From Prevotellaceae bacterium (GTDB taxonomy: Bacteria; Bacteroidota; Bacteroidia; Bacteroidales; Bacteroidaceae), in contig JAHZGX010000020.1 in the NCBI GenBank assembly GCA_019420585.1, forward strand, positions 223,855 through 287,854: DNA of 64,000 bases, read 5' to 3'. Within the stretch, counting starts at the first letter, position 1. Each line of letters starts with the position of its first letter. Under the pieces are notes generated by a model that was not told the DNA's origin, searched no databases, and worked only from the letters and a program-made list of their open reading frames with translations. The translations under genes were made by a program, and so were the position numbers. This document shows, piece after piece, positions 8,023-16,612 of the stretch.

Positions 8023-10005
8023 ATGGCAAAGACAATAGATTCCAAGATTCCCGAAGGTCCTATAGCAGAGAAATGGACTAACTACAAGGCGCACCAGCGC
8101 TTGGTGAACCCCAAGAACAAGTTGAAACTGGATGTCATCGTGGTGGGCACCGGCCTGGCAGGAGCCAGCGCAGCCGCCTCATTGGGTGAGATGGGTTTCA
8201 ATGTGTACAACTTCTGCATTCAGGATTCACCCCGCCGTGCGCACTCCATTGCTGCACAGGGAGGTATCAATGCAGCCAAGAACTACCAGAACGACGGTGA
8301 CTCGGTGTACCGACTCTTCTACGATACCGTGAAGGGTGGCGACTACCGTGCCCGTGAGGCCAACGTGTACCGTCTGGCAGAAGTGAGTAATGCCATCATC
8401 GACCAGTGCGTGGCGCAGGGCGTACCTTTTGCCCGCGAATACGGAGGCATGCTGGCCAACCGTTCCTTCGGTGGCGCACAGGTGAGCCGCACCTTCTACG
8501 CCAAGGGTCAGACAGGTCAGCAGTTGCTGCTCGGCGCATACAGTTCGCTCTCACGCCAGGTGCATACCGGCAAGGTGAAGCTCTTCACCCGTTATGAGAT
8601 GGAAGATGTGGTGCTGGTGGACGGCCGTGCCCGTGGAATCATAGCCAAGAACCTGGTTACTGGCAAGTTGGAGAGGTTCTCGGCCAATGCCGTCGTGATA
8701 GCCACCGGAGGTTATGGCAATGCTTACTTCCTCAGTACCAATGCCATGGGCTGCAACTGCACGGCAGCCGTGCAGTGCTACCGCAAGGGTGCCTACATGG
8801 CCAATCCCTCATACGTGCAGATTCACCCCACCTGCATTCCCGTGCATGGTGACAAGCAGTCGAAGTTGACACTGATGTCGGAGTCGCTGCGTAACGACGG
8901 CCGCATCTGGGTGCCCAAGAAACTGGAGGATGCCAAGGCATTGCAGTCCGGCACGAAGCAGGGCTACGAGATTCCCGAGGAAGACCGTGACTACTACCTG
9001 GAGCGCCGCTATCCCGCATTTGGCAACTTGGTGCCCCGTGACGTGGCTTCACGTGCTGCCAAGGAGCGTTGCGACAAGGGCTTTGGCGTGAACAACACCG
9101 GCTTGGCCGTGTTCCTGGACTTCAGCGAGTCTATACAACGCCTGGGCATTGACGAGATACGCCAGCGCTACGGCAACCTTTTCGACATGTACGAGGAGAT
9201 TACCGATGTTAATCCGGGGCAGTTGGCCAAGACGGTCAACGGCGTGCAGTATTATCATCCCATGATGATCTTCCCCGCCATACACTACACCATGGGCGGT
9301 ATATGGGTGGATTATGAACTGCAGACTTCCATTCCCGGACTCTTCGCAATAGGCGAGTGCAACTTCTCTGACCATGGTGCCAACCGCCTGGGAGCCAGTG
9401 CGCTGATGCAGGGACTGGCTGATGGTTACTTCGTGTTGCCTTACACCATTCAGAATTACCTGGCCGACCAGGCCATCTGGCCGCGTCTCTCCACCGACAT
9501 GCCCGAGTTTGCCGAGGCAGAGAAGAGCGTGCAGGCAGAGATGGATCGCCTGATGAACATCAAGGGCAAGCGCTCTGTGGACTCCATCCACAAGGAACTG
9601 GGTCACATCATGTGGGAGCACGTGGGTATGGGACGCACCAAGGAAGGACTGGAGGAAGGCCTCAAATTGCTTGCTGCCATCCGCAAGGAGTTCAACACCA
9701 ACCTGTTCATCCCCGGCACGCAGGAAGGTCTGAACGTGGAGCTGGACAAGGCCATCCACCTGAGAGACTTCATCATCATGGGCGAGCTCATCGCCTATGA
9801 CGCCCTGCACCGTGAGGAGTCATGCGGCGGACACTTCCGCGAGGAGCACCAGACCGAGGAGGGCGAGGCCAAGAGAGACGACGAGAACTTCTTCTACGTG
9901 GGCTGCTGGGAGTACCAGGGTCAGGACGAGAAGGCACCCGCACTGCTCAAGGAGCCTCTGAATTATGAGATAATCAAGGTACAGACACGTAATTACAAGA
10001 ACTGA
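8023..10005 (+). CDS. frdA: Fumarate reductase/succinate dehydrogenase flavoprotein subunit
   Basis: This is the catalytic subunit (660 aa), interconverting fumarate and succinate with covalently bound FAD on the cytoplasmic face. The dinucleotide fold begins at VIVVGTGLAGASAA (about residue 38). The histidine expected to attach FAD is H74 in RRAHSIAAQGG. The substrate and capping region contains GGQV-like FGGAQVSRTFYAKGQTGQQ, and IHPTCIP and GECNFSDHGANRLGASAL are conserved. It resembles the Wolinella-type enzyme with a diheme b anchor. The gene follows frdC by 40 bases and precedes frdB by 4. Confidence 0.97.
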   Translation: MAKTIDSKIPEGPIAEKWTNYKAHQRLVNPKNKLKLDVIVVGTGLAGASAAASLGEMGFNVYNFCIQDSPRRAHSIAAQGGINAAKNYQNDGDSVYRLFYDTVKGGDYRAREANVYRLAEVSNAIIDQCVAQGVPFAREYGGMLANRSFGGAQVSRTFYAKGQTGQQLLLGAYSSLSRQVHTGKVKLFTRYEMEDVVLVDGRARGIIAKNLVTGKLERFSANAVVIATGGYGNAYFLSTNAMGCNCTAAVQCYRKGAYMANPSYVQIHPTCIPVHGDKQSKLTLMSESLRNDGRIWVPKKLEDAKALQSGTKQGYEIPEEDRDYYLERRYPAFGNLVPRDVASRAAKERCDKGFGVNNTGLAVFLDFSESIQRLGIDEIRQRYGNLFDMYEEITDVNPGQLAKTVNGVQYYHPMMIFPAIHYTMGGIWVDYELQTSIPGLFAIGECNFSDHGANRLGASALMQGLADGYFVLPYTIQNYLADQAIWPRLSTDMPEFAEAEKSVQAEMDRLMNIKGKRSVDSIHKELGHIMWEHVGMGRTKEGLEEGLKLLAAIRKEFNTNLFIPGTQEGLNVELDKAIHLRDFIIMGELIAYDALHREESCGGHFREEHQTEEGEAKRDDENFFYVGCWEYQGQDEKAPALLKEPLNYEIIKVQTRNYKN

Positions 10006-10009
10006 TCAC

Positions 10010-10768
10010 ATGGCACGCAACATATCATTTACCGTAAAATATTGGAAGCAGAACGGCCCGAAGGACAAGGGGCACTTTGATTCCCATGAGATGAAGGACA
10101 TCCCCGATGACACCTCCTTCCTGGAGATGCTGGATATCCTCAACGAGGAGCTCATCAACGAAGGCAAGGAGCCTTTCGTGTTCGACCACGATTGCCGCGA
10201 GGGTATCTGCGGCATGTGCTCCCTCTATATCAATGGCACGCCTCATGGCAAGACGGAGCGTGGTGCCACCACATGCCAGCTCTACATGCGCCGCTTCAAG
10301 GATGGCGACGTCATCACCGTGGAGCCCTGGCGCAGTGCAGGCTTCCCTGTCATCAAGGACTGCATGGTGGACCGTGATGCCTTTGACAAGATCATGCAGG
10401 CCGGAGGCTATACTTCCATCCGCACGGGACAGGCCCAGGATGCCAATGCCATCCTCATTTCCAAGGAGGCTGCCGACGAGGCCATGGACTGCGCAACCTG
10501 CATCGGTTGCGGTGCCTGCGTGGCTGCCTGCAAGAACGGCTCGGCCATGCTCTTCGTGTCGGCCAAGGTAAGCCAGTTTGCCCTCTTGCCCCAAGGCCGG
10601 GTGGAGGCTGCCAAGCGCGCCAAGGCCATGGTGGCCAAGATGGACGAGTTGGGCTTCGGTAACTGCACCAACACCCGTGCCTGCGAGGCCGTGTGCCCCA
10701 AGTGTGAGAGCATAAGCAACATTGCCCGCCTTAACCGCGAGTTCATCAAGGCAAAGTTGGCCGACTGA
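10010..10768 (+). CDS. frdB: Fumarate reductase/succinate dehydrogenase iron-sulfur subunit
   Basis: FrdB (252 aa) relays electrons between FrdC and FrdA through three iron-sulfur clusters. The N-terminal plant-ferredoxin fold holds the [2Fe-2S] ligands in CREGICGMC and a later TTC. The C-terminal bacterial ferredoxin fold holds CATCIGCGACVAACKNGS and TRACEAVCPKCES for the [4Fe-4S] and [3Fe-4S] clusters. It is the last gene of the operon and is followed by a strong terminator hairpin. Confidence 0.97.
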   Translation: MARNISFTVKYWKQNGPKDKGHFDSHEMKDIPDDTSFLEMLDILNEELINEGKEPFVFDHDCREGICGMCSLYINGTPHGKTERGATTCQLYMRRFKDGDVITVEPWRSAGFPVIKDCMVDRDAFDKIMQAGGYTSIRTGQAQDANAILISKEAADEAMDCATCIGCGACVAACKNGSAMLFVSAKVSQFALLPQGRVEAAKRAKAMVAKMDELGFGNCTNTRACEAVCPKCESISNIARLNREFIKAKLAD

Positions 10769-10881
10769 GATACGCCATAGCCCGCTCCCTTTCCTGCTTT
10801 CCCGCTCCTGTGCGCGCCTTTGTGCCGCTCCGGAGGCGGGAGGGGGGAAGGATAGGACGGAGGCCCGGGACGCCCCGGCAT

Positions 10882-10939
10882 ACAAGAGAGCCGCATGACT
10901 TTTCCCAGCAGGGAGGGTTGTGCGGCTCTCTTGTCTTTT
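10882..10939 (+). terminator. Rho-independent terminator of frdCAB
   Basis: A perfect 14-base inverted repeat (arms 10882-10895 and 10921-10934, core AGAGAGCCGCA) with a 25-base loop, followed by CTTTTG. It lies about 115 bases past the frdB stop. Confidence 0.7.
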
Positions 10940-11090
10940 GTGCCACTGCTGGTTTAGGGTGAGAAGAATCTTCGCAGGAAGCCTTTATGTGAAGGGAGGC
11001 ATCCCGCTCCAAGGTCGTGGCACATCACGGTGGCCCAGCGTTTCAAATGGCAACGCTGAGTGGTTGTGTCCCCCGCAACCGTGTTATTAT

Positions 11091-11250
11091 GCCAGGCTGT
11101 GCTGTGCTATCATGCGAGGCCGTGCAGTACTATCACGCGAGGCCGTGCAGTACTATCACGTGAGGCCGTGCAGTACTATCACGTGAGGCCGTGCAGTACT
11201 ATCACGTGACACAGTGCAGGTCTATCTCGCGACGCAGTGCAGGGAATGGC
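11091..11250. repeat. 23-bp intergenic tandem repeat array
   Basis: Four nearly identical 23-base units (11114-11136, 11137-11159, 11160-11182, 11183-11205) of the form GNGAGGCCGTGCAGTACTATCAC are flanked by degenerate copies on both sides. The junction between units reads TCACGTGA, a palindrome, in the later copies. There is no spacer sequence, so it is not a CRISPR array. It lies between two convergent transcription units. Confidence 0.9.
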
Positions 11251-11352
11251 CGTGGGTACATTTTCAAAATCTTTCCCGGGACGTGCTTTTTTGGGGGGCT
11301 TAGGGGGAGATGCGAGTGACTTGGCGGCGTGGCGTGCGGGTTGTGCCAAAAG

Positions 11353-11399
11353 GAGAGTGGGGGCTGACATCCCGTTGACAGGTGTCAGTCCCCACTCTC
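11353..11399 (-). terminator. Terminator of the OmpA-type gene
   Basis: A 17-base stem (11353-11369 with 11383-11399, one G.T wobble) and a 13-base loop. On the minus strand it is followed by CCTTTT. It lies about 50 bases beyond the stop codon at 11450. Confidence 0.6.
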
Positions 11400-11449
11400 G
11401 TGTCCTTCTCCCGGTGCTTCTTCAGCCCGGTAGGTGTGTTTCGGATGGC

Positions 11450-12595
11450 TTACTTCACGCGGTAGCGTACCTCCTTCGTGCGGAACTTCTTCACGCTCTG
11501 CTTGTCCTTCACGTCCTTCAGACCCACGGCCACGATGATGCTCACGCGGTTCTTGTCGTTCTCGGCATAGGGCTGCACAGTGTCGCCGTAACTGTTGGCA
11601 GTGATGGAAGACCTGCTCACGCCTGCATCGGTGAGTGCCTTCACGGCCTTCTCGCAGCGCTTTGCAGCCAACTTCTTGTTGTAGGCAGGTGTGCCGGTGT
11701 CCTTGTCGGCGTATGACTTGATGTTTACTTTGCACTCGCGGTGGTCCTTGAGGAACTCGCCGATAGCCTTCAGTTGGGCATCGGCCTTGAAGTCACTCTT
11801 GTCAATCTGGTAGAATACCTCCCATGTCATCTTGCCATTCTCAATGCGTGCATTCTCCACCACGTCGTCATACCAGATGGTGTCCACGCGTGTGGCCCAC
11901 TCTTCCACCATGGGGGCGGGCTCGGCCTTCTTCTTCTTGTATCCGAACTTGAACGCGAGGCCGAGTGATGCTGTCAGTTGCCAGTCGTCGCCGCTGTTGC
12001 ACTTGCTGTTGAAGCGGTCGCCCAGGCTGTTGGCATCCACTTCCAGGTTTAGACTTACGTTCTTGTGGAGGTTGATGTCAAGTTGTGCACCCACTCTTGC
12101 ATTGTGGCTGAAGAAGTCGTCCTTGTAGGCGCGTGGCATCTGTGCCTTGTGGGCATAGGCATCCCCGTTGTCCCAGGCATAGTTCAGTCCGATACCGCCA
12201 ATGAGGTAGAGGTTTACGGGATAATAGTCCTTGCGGCCGAACAGGGTGACCAGGTTGAGCATCAGGTCCAGGTCGGTGGTGGCGTACTTGTAGTCATACT
12301 TGAAGTCGCCGGCTGCTCCCTCATAGCCTCCCTTGTTCCAGATTCCGCTCACGTGCAGTCGCGAACCCACCACTGGAGTGAACCATCCGCCGAAACTCAC
12401 GGCACTGATGGGGGTGATGAGTTTGGAGTTGTCGTAGTTGGTGAACGTGGTCTGCGCACCGCCCTGGATGCCTACGAACATGTGGGGGAAGGGCTTGTAG
12501 TCCTTCTCCTTCGTGCCAGACTCCTGTGCCATTGACGGAGCCGAGATACCTGTTGCCAATATGGCAAAGGCAAGCATTTTCTTGATAGATGTCAT
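11450..12595 (-). CDS. OmpA-family outer membrane protein
   Basis: A predicted outer-membrane protein (381 aa). Residues 1-23 are a signal peptide ending SMAQ. About 35-225 form a porin-like beta-barrel with alternating aromatic and glycine strands (VGIQGGAQTTF, VNLYLIGGIGLNYAW, ASLGLAFKFGYKKKK). A short linker leads to a C-terminal OmpA-like peptidoglycan-binding domain (about 260-360), whose core contains IKSYADKDTGTPAYNKKLA and NRVSI. The domain order matches the major Bacteroidota OmpA-type porins that anchor the outer membrane to the cell wall. It has its own promoter and terminator. Confidence 0.9.
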   Translation of the reverse strand: MTSIKKMLAFAILATGISAPSMAQESGTKEKDYKPFPHMFVGIQGGAQTTFTNYDNSKLITPISAVSFGGWFTPVVGSRLHVSGIWNKGGYEGAAGDFKYDYKYATTDLDLMLNLVTLFGRKDYYPVNLYLIGGIGLNYAWDNGDAYAHKAQMPRAYKDDFFSHNARVGAQLDINLHKNVSLNLEVDANSLGDRFNSKCNSGDDWQLTASLGLAFKFGYKKKKAEPAPMVEEWATRVDTIWYDDVVENARIENGKMTWEVFYQIDKSDFKADAQLKAIGEFLKDHRECKVNIKSYADKDTGTPAYNKKLAAKRCEKAVKALTDAGVSRSSITANSYGDTVQPYAENDKNRVSIIVAVGLKDVKDKQSVKKFRTKEVRYRVK

Positions 12596-12679
12596 GATAT
12601 TTTAGTTAAAGAATTGTTTCTTGAATCTCCTGCCGTGTGGTGTTGCTCGCATGCGTGACTCGCACAGGCAATATATCCA

Positions 12680-12710
12680 CAAAAGTATGTTGTTTTTTCC
12701 CCATCGACAA
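12680..12710 (-). promoter_or_regulatory. Promoter of the OmpA-type gene
   Basis: On the minus strand, TTG (12710-12708), 20 bases, then TACTTTTG (12687-12680). Spacing and boxes fit the Bacteroidota consensus. The transcript would carry a leader of roughly 78 bases. Confidence 0.6.
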
Positions 12711-12761
12711 GGAAATTTCTAACTTTCTTTTAATTACGTTAAAGAAAAGCAACAAAATCTC

Positions 12762-12790
12762 TTGCCTGAGACGGGAAAACGGTAATTTTG
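12762..12790 (+). promoter_or_regulatory. Promoter of the acetyltransferase/parE operon
   Basis: TTG at 12762-12764, 18 bases, then TAATTTTG at 12783-12790. A second TAACTTTG (12793-12800) follows but lacks a -33 partner. The ATG at 12788 falls inside this promoter, which supports the start at 12827 for the downstream gene. Confidence 0.5.
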
Positions 12791-12826
12791 GTTAACTTTG
12801 TGAGATATAATTTGCACAAGAAACAC

Positions 12827-13984
12827 ATGTCTACAGAAAGAATCATTATCAGTCGTGTCAAGACACAGGAGGAACTGAGGGAATTTGTACGGTTCAACTA
12901 TGAACTTTACAAGGATAACCCTTATGCGGTGCCTGATTTCCTAGAGGACACGCTTGACACTTTCAGCAAGGATAAGAATCCTGCCTTTCGCTTTTGTGAG
13001 GCCGAGTGGTTTCTGGCACGCAGGGGCGGGAACATCGTGGGGCGCGTGTGTGCCATCGTCAACCGCAAGGCCAACGAGCGTTGGAACCAGAAGACCGTGC
13101 GTTTCGGCTGGATAGACTTCATTGACGACTTTGAAGTGTCGGCTCAGTTGCTCCATGCTGTGGAGGACTGGGGACGGCAGCGCGGCATGGACAAGGTGGT
13201 GGGTCCCATGGGATTCACCGACATGGACTTGGAGGGCATGCTCACCGATGGCTATGACCAACTGAGCACCATGAACAGCATCTACAACTATCCTTATTAT
13301 CCCCAGCATATGATCAGGCATGGATATGCCAAGGAGGTAGGCTGGGTGGAACGTAAGGTGTTCGTGCCGAAGAATGGCCATGAGGCTCATCAGGACAAGT
13401 ACTTCCGCGTGGCCGAAATGGTGAAGAAACGTTACGGGTTCCGCGTGCGCAAGTTCAAAAGCAAGAGTGAGATACGTGACGGAGGATATATCCCCAAGGT
13501 GCTGGGCGTGGTGAACCGCGCCTATGCCAACCTGTATGGATACAGCGAGATGGATGAGGCGCAGATGAATGTCTATGCCGACCAGTATCTGCAGTATCTT
13601 GACAAGCGTTACCTCTCGGTGGTGGAGACTGCCGAGGGCGAGGTCATAGGCATGGGCATCTGCATCACCAGTCTGAGCCGCGCCATACAGAAGGCCAAGG
13701 CCAGGTTGTTTCCTTTTGGCTGGTACCATATGGCACGGGCATTATGGTTCAACAAGCATCCCCAGGTACTGGACATGCTGCTCGTGGGTGTTCTGCCCGA
13801 ATACCAGATGAAGGGAGCCAATGCACTTATCTTTGCCGACCTCATACCTGAGGCCATGAAGGACGGATACGAGTGGGCAGAGACTCACCATCAACTTGAA
13901 GACAACATCCCCAGCCAGGCTCAGTGGGAAAACCTGGACTGCGTGATACACAAGAAACGCTGTGCCTTCAGCAAGAAAATCTAA
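12827..13984 (+). CDS. GNAT-like acyltransferase family protein
   Basis: This 385-aa protein is of a conserved Bacteroidota type usually annotated as GNAT N-acetyltransferase or conserved hypothetical. The C-terminal half looks like an acyl-CoA binding fold: VIGMGICITSLSRAI, then MLLVGVLPEYQMKGANALIFADL (a V/L-x-P-x-Y-x-x-K-G-A-N loop typical of GNAT motif A), then the YEWAETHHQLEDN helix. Substrate unknown. The ATG at 12827 is chosen because the upstream one at 12788 overlaps the promoter. parE starts 9 bases downstream, so they are probably cotranscribed. Confidence 0.75.
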   Translation: MSTERIIISRVKTQEELREFVRFNYELYKDNPYAVPDFLEDTLDTFSKDKNPAFRFCEAEWFLARRGGNIVGRVCAIVNRKANERWNQKTVRFGWIDFIDDFEVSAQLLHAVEDWGRQRGMDKVVGPMGFTDMDLEGMLTDGYDQLSTMNSIYNYPYYPQHMIRHGYAKEVGWVERKVFVPKNGHEAHQDKYFRVAEMVKKRYGFRVRKFKSKSEIRDGGYIPKVLGVVNRAYANLYGYSEMDEAQMNVYADQYLQYLDKRYLSVVETAEGEVIGMGICITSLSRAIQKAKARLFPFGWYHMARALWFNKHPQVLDMLLVGVLPEYQMKGANALIFADLIPEAMKDGYEWAETHHQLEDNIPSQAQWENLDCVIHKKRCAFSKKI

Positions 13985-13993
13985 GCGCGTCAC

Positions 13994-16078
13994 ATGGAAG
14001 AGAACGACAACATACAGCAGCCGGCCGTACAATATACCGAGGACAATGTCATACATCTGTCCGACATGGAGCATGTGCGCATCCGCCCCGGCATGTACAT
14101 CGGCCGTTTGGGGGACGGGTCGCATGCCGAGGACGGCATTTATGTGCTGCTCAAGGAGGTCATCGACAACAGTATCGATGAGTTCAAGATGAATGCGGGC
14201 AAGCGTATAGAGGTGAACGTGGAGGACAACCTGCGCTGTTCCATACGCGACTATGGGCGTGGCATCCCTCAGGGAAAGTTGGTGGAGGCCGTGTCGATGC
14301 TGAACACAGGAGGCAAGTATGACTCCAAGGCATTCAAGAAAAGCGTGGGACTCAATGGCGTGGGACTGAAGGCCGTGAATGCGCTGAGCCGCCGCTTTGA
14401 GGCATTCTCCTACAGGGATGGGCTGGTCAGGCGCACCACTTTTGAGTGTGGCAGACTGGTGACAGACGCCACCGAGCCCGCTGATGACGAGACAGGTACC
14501 TACATCTTCTTCGAGCCCGACCCCACGCTCTTCAAGCACTACTCCTTTAGGGGAGAGTTCGTGGAGGACATGCTGCGCAATTACACTTATCTCAATACCG
14601 GCCTGACCATCATGTTCAATGGGCGGCGCATCCTGTCGCGCAACGGTCTGAGCGACCTTCTTTCTGACCGCATGACCTCCCCTGCGCTCTATGACATAGT
14701 GCATCTCCGGGGCGAGGATATAGAGATAGCCTTCACCCATTGCAACCAGAACGGCGAGGAATATTATTCTTTTGTCAACGGGCAGCACACCACCCTGGGC
14801 GGTACACACCAGGCCGCTTTCAAGAAGTACATTGCCGAGGTCATCAAGGAGTATAGTGGCAAGAGTTATGATTACAGCGACATACGCAACGGCATGGTGG
14901 CGGCCATCAGCATCAACATACAGGAACCCCTCTTTGAGAGCCAGACCAAGATTAAACTCGGCTCGCTCAGCACAGAGCCGGACGGCGGCATATCCATCGA
15001 CAAGTTCATAGGCGATTTCGTGAAGAGCCAGGTGGACAATTTCCTGCACAAGAATACCGATGTGGCCGAAGTCATCTTGCAGAAGGTGACAGAGAGCGAG
15101 CGCGAGCGCAAGGCCATGGCCGGAGTGGCCAAGAAAGCGCGTGAGATGAGCAAGAAAGCCAACCTGCACAACCGCAAGTTGCGCGATTGCCGCATACATC
15201 TCAACGATGCGAAGGGCGACCGTCAGGAGGAATCCTGCATTTTCATTACCGAGGGCGACTCGGCCAGCGGAAGTATCACCAAGAGCCGTGACGTGAACAC
15301 CCAGGCCGTGTTCAGCCTAAGGGGAAAGCCCCTGAATTGCTACGGCATGACCAAGAAAGTAGTGTACGAGAACGAGGAGTTCAATCTTCTCCAGGCCGCG
15401 CTCAACATTGAGGATGGCCTGGATGGCCTCAGATACAACAAGGTGATTGTGGCCACCGATGCCGATGTTGACGGCATGCACATACGCTTGCTCATGATTA
15501 CCTTTTTCCTGCAATTTTTCCCTGAGCTTATCAAGAAAGGGCATGTGTATATCCTCCAGACACCTCTCTTCCGGGTGCGAACCAAGAAGAACAAACTCAA
15601 GAAGGCCAAGTTGGATGCCCTGCTCGAGGAGGTGAAGGCGCACAGGAAGGAGGTTGCAGAGAGCGAGGCACTGGACAAGGTTACGGATGGCGATGAACTG
15701 GCAGAGGCAGGTGAACTGGTTAGCGAGGAGATTCCGGAGGATGCCGGAAGCATGAAGAAGCCTGTGCGCAACTTGAGTTTGTCCAAGGACTACATCATAC
15801 AATACTGTTACTCTGAAGAGGAACGCCTGCAGGCCATTGATGACCTGGGGCCTGACCCGGAAATCACACGCTTCAAGGGACTGGGAGAGATAAGTGCGGA
15901 GGAGTTTGTCAACTTCATTGGCCCCGACATACGTCTAGACCAGGTCACGCTCAACAAAAGTGACCAAGTGGCCAAGATGCTGGAATATTACATGGGCAAG
16001 AACACCATGGAACGGCAGAACTTCATCATTGAAAACCTGGTGATAGAGGAAGACCGGGCTGATGAGGAGGCTGTGTGA
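13994..16078 (+). CDS. parE: DNA topoisomerase IV subunit B (type IIA topoisomerase ATPase)
   Basis: ParE (694 aa) is the ATPase half of topoisomerase IV, which decatenates daughter chromosomes. The GHKL ATPase has VIDNSIDEF and the glycine-rich GVGLKAVNALS; the transducer domain follows. The TOPRIM domain has FITEGDSASGS and ATDADVDGMHIR. The FKGLGEISAEEF motif near the C terminus is typical. Residues about 529-598 are a charged, lysine- and glutamate-rich insertion within the TOPRIM region. The related GyrB reading is less likely, because coaD and an S41 protease follow parE in Bacteroides. No parC lies nearby. Confidence 0.88.
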   Translation: MEENDNIQQPAVQYTEDNVIHLSDMEHVRIRPGMYIGRLGDGSHAEDGIYVLLKEVIDNSIDEFKMNAGKRIEVNVEDNLRCSIRDYGRGIPQGKLVEAVSMLNTGGKYDSKAFKKSVGLNGVGLKAVNALSRRFEAFSYRDGLVRRTTFECGRLVTDATEPADDETGTYIFFEPDPTLFKHYSFRGEFVEDMLRNYTYLNTGLTIMFNGRRILSRNGLSDLLSDRMTSPALYDIVHLRGEDIEIAFTHCNQNGEEYYSFVNGQHTTLGGTHQAAFKKYIAEVIKEYSGKSYDYSDIRNGMVAAISINIQEPLFESQTKIKLGSLSTEPDGGISIDKFIGDFVKSQVDNFLHKNTDVAEVILQKVTESERERKAMAGVAKKAREMSKKANLHNRKLRDCRIHLNDAKGDRQEESCIFITEGDSASGSITKSRDVNTQAVFSLRGKPLNCYGMTKKVVYENEEFNLLQAALNIEDGLDGLRYNKVIVATDADVDGMHIRLLMITFFLQFFPELIKKGHVYILQTPLFRVRTKKNKLKKAKLDALLEEVKAHRKEVAESEALDKVTDGDELAEAGELVSEEIPEDAGSMKKPVRNLSLSKDYIIQYCYSEEERLQAIDDLGPDPEITRFKGLGEISAEEFVNFIGPDIRLDQVTLNKSDQVAKMLEYYMGKNTMERQNFIIENLVIEEDRADEEAV

Positions 16079-16138
16079 GATGCCGGGAGACAGTTACGGG
16101 GTTTCACAGGGAACGGATAAAGGAAGAGAAAAAAGAGC

Positions 16139-16612
16139 ATGACACGAAGATTCCTGTTGGCAGGGTCGTTTGACCCATTTACCATCGGACACGCCGACTT
16201 GGTGCGGCGGGCACTCGCGCTGTGCGATGAACTGGTGATAGGAGTGGGCTTCAACGAGCACAAGACGGGCTGGATACCCGTGGACGAACGGGTGCGTGCG
16301 CTTAGGCAACTCTATGCCGGTGTACCCGGAGTGAGGGTGGAGAAGTACTCTTGCCTTACAGTGGACTTCGCACGGCAGGCCGACATCGACTGTCTGCTGC
16401 GTGGCGTGAGGAACATGGCCGACTGTGACTATGAGATGCAGATGGCCGAGGTTAATAGGCAACTGGCCGGTCTGGAGACCGTTATGCTGCCGTCCAGCCC
16501 GCAACTTGCGCATGTGAGCAGCAGCATGGTGCGTGAACTGGCCCACTTCGGCAAGGATGTCACTCCCTATCTGCCGCAAGGATTATATTATATTACAATT
16601 AAGGATACATGA
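16139..16612 (+). CDS. coaD: Pantetheine-phosphate adenylyltransferase
   Basis: CoaD (157 aa) transfers AMP from ATP to 4'-phosphopantetheine, the penultimate step in coenzyme A synthesis. The nucleotidyltransferase signature is at the N terminus (AGSFDPFTIGHADLV, with the T/HxGH motif). The second signature is near the C terminus (HVSSSMVRELA). RGVRNMADCDYE is the conserved substrate segment. Length is normal. It overlaps the following S41 protease gene by 4 bases. Confidence 0.97.
   Translation: MTRRFLLAGSFDPFTIGHADLVRRALALCDELVIGVGFNEHKTGWIPVDERVRALRQLYAGVPGVRVEKYSCLTVDFARQADIDCLLRGVRNMADCDYEMQMAEVNRQLAGLETVMLPSSPQLAHVSSSMVRELAHFGKDVTPYLPQGLYYITIKDT

Larger units (their letters stand above)
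10769..11449. other. 681-base gap between frdB and the OmpA-type gene
   Basis: No gene is supported here. From left to right it holds a GC-rich degenerate stretch (10770-10870), the frdB terminator (10882-10938), an unremarkable segment, a 23-bp tandem repeat array (11091-11250) and the terminator of the convergent ompA-like gene (11353-11399). Confidence 0.6.

Noticed and set aside
11091..11250. CRISPR array
   Set aside because: Units are directly adjacent with no unique spacers and no cas genes exist in the window. The same holds for the arrays at 31869, 32214 and 50321.
13742..15199. 485-codon open frame on the minus strand opposite the acetyltransferase and parE
   Set aside because: It runs antisense to two well-supported genes and has no recognisable motif; long shadow frames are expected in GC-rich coding DNA.
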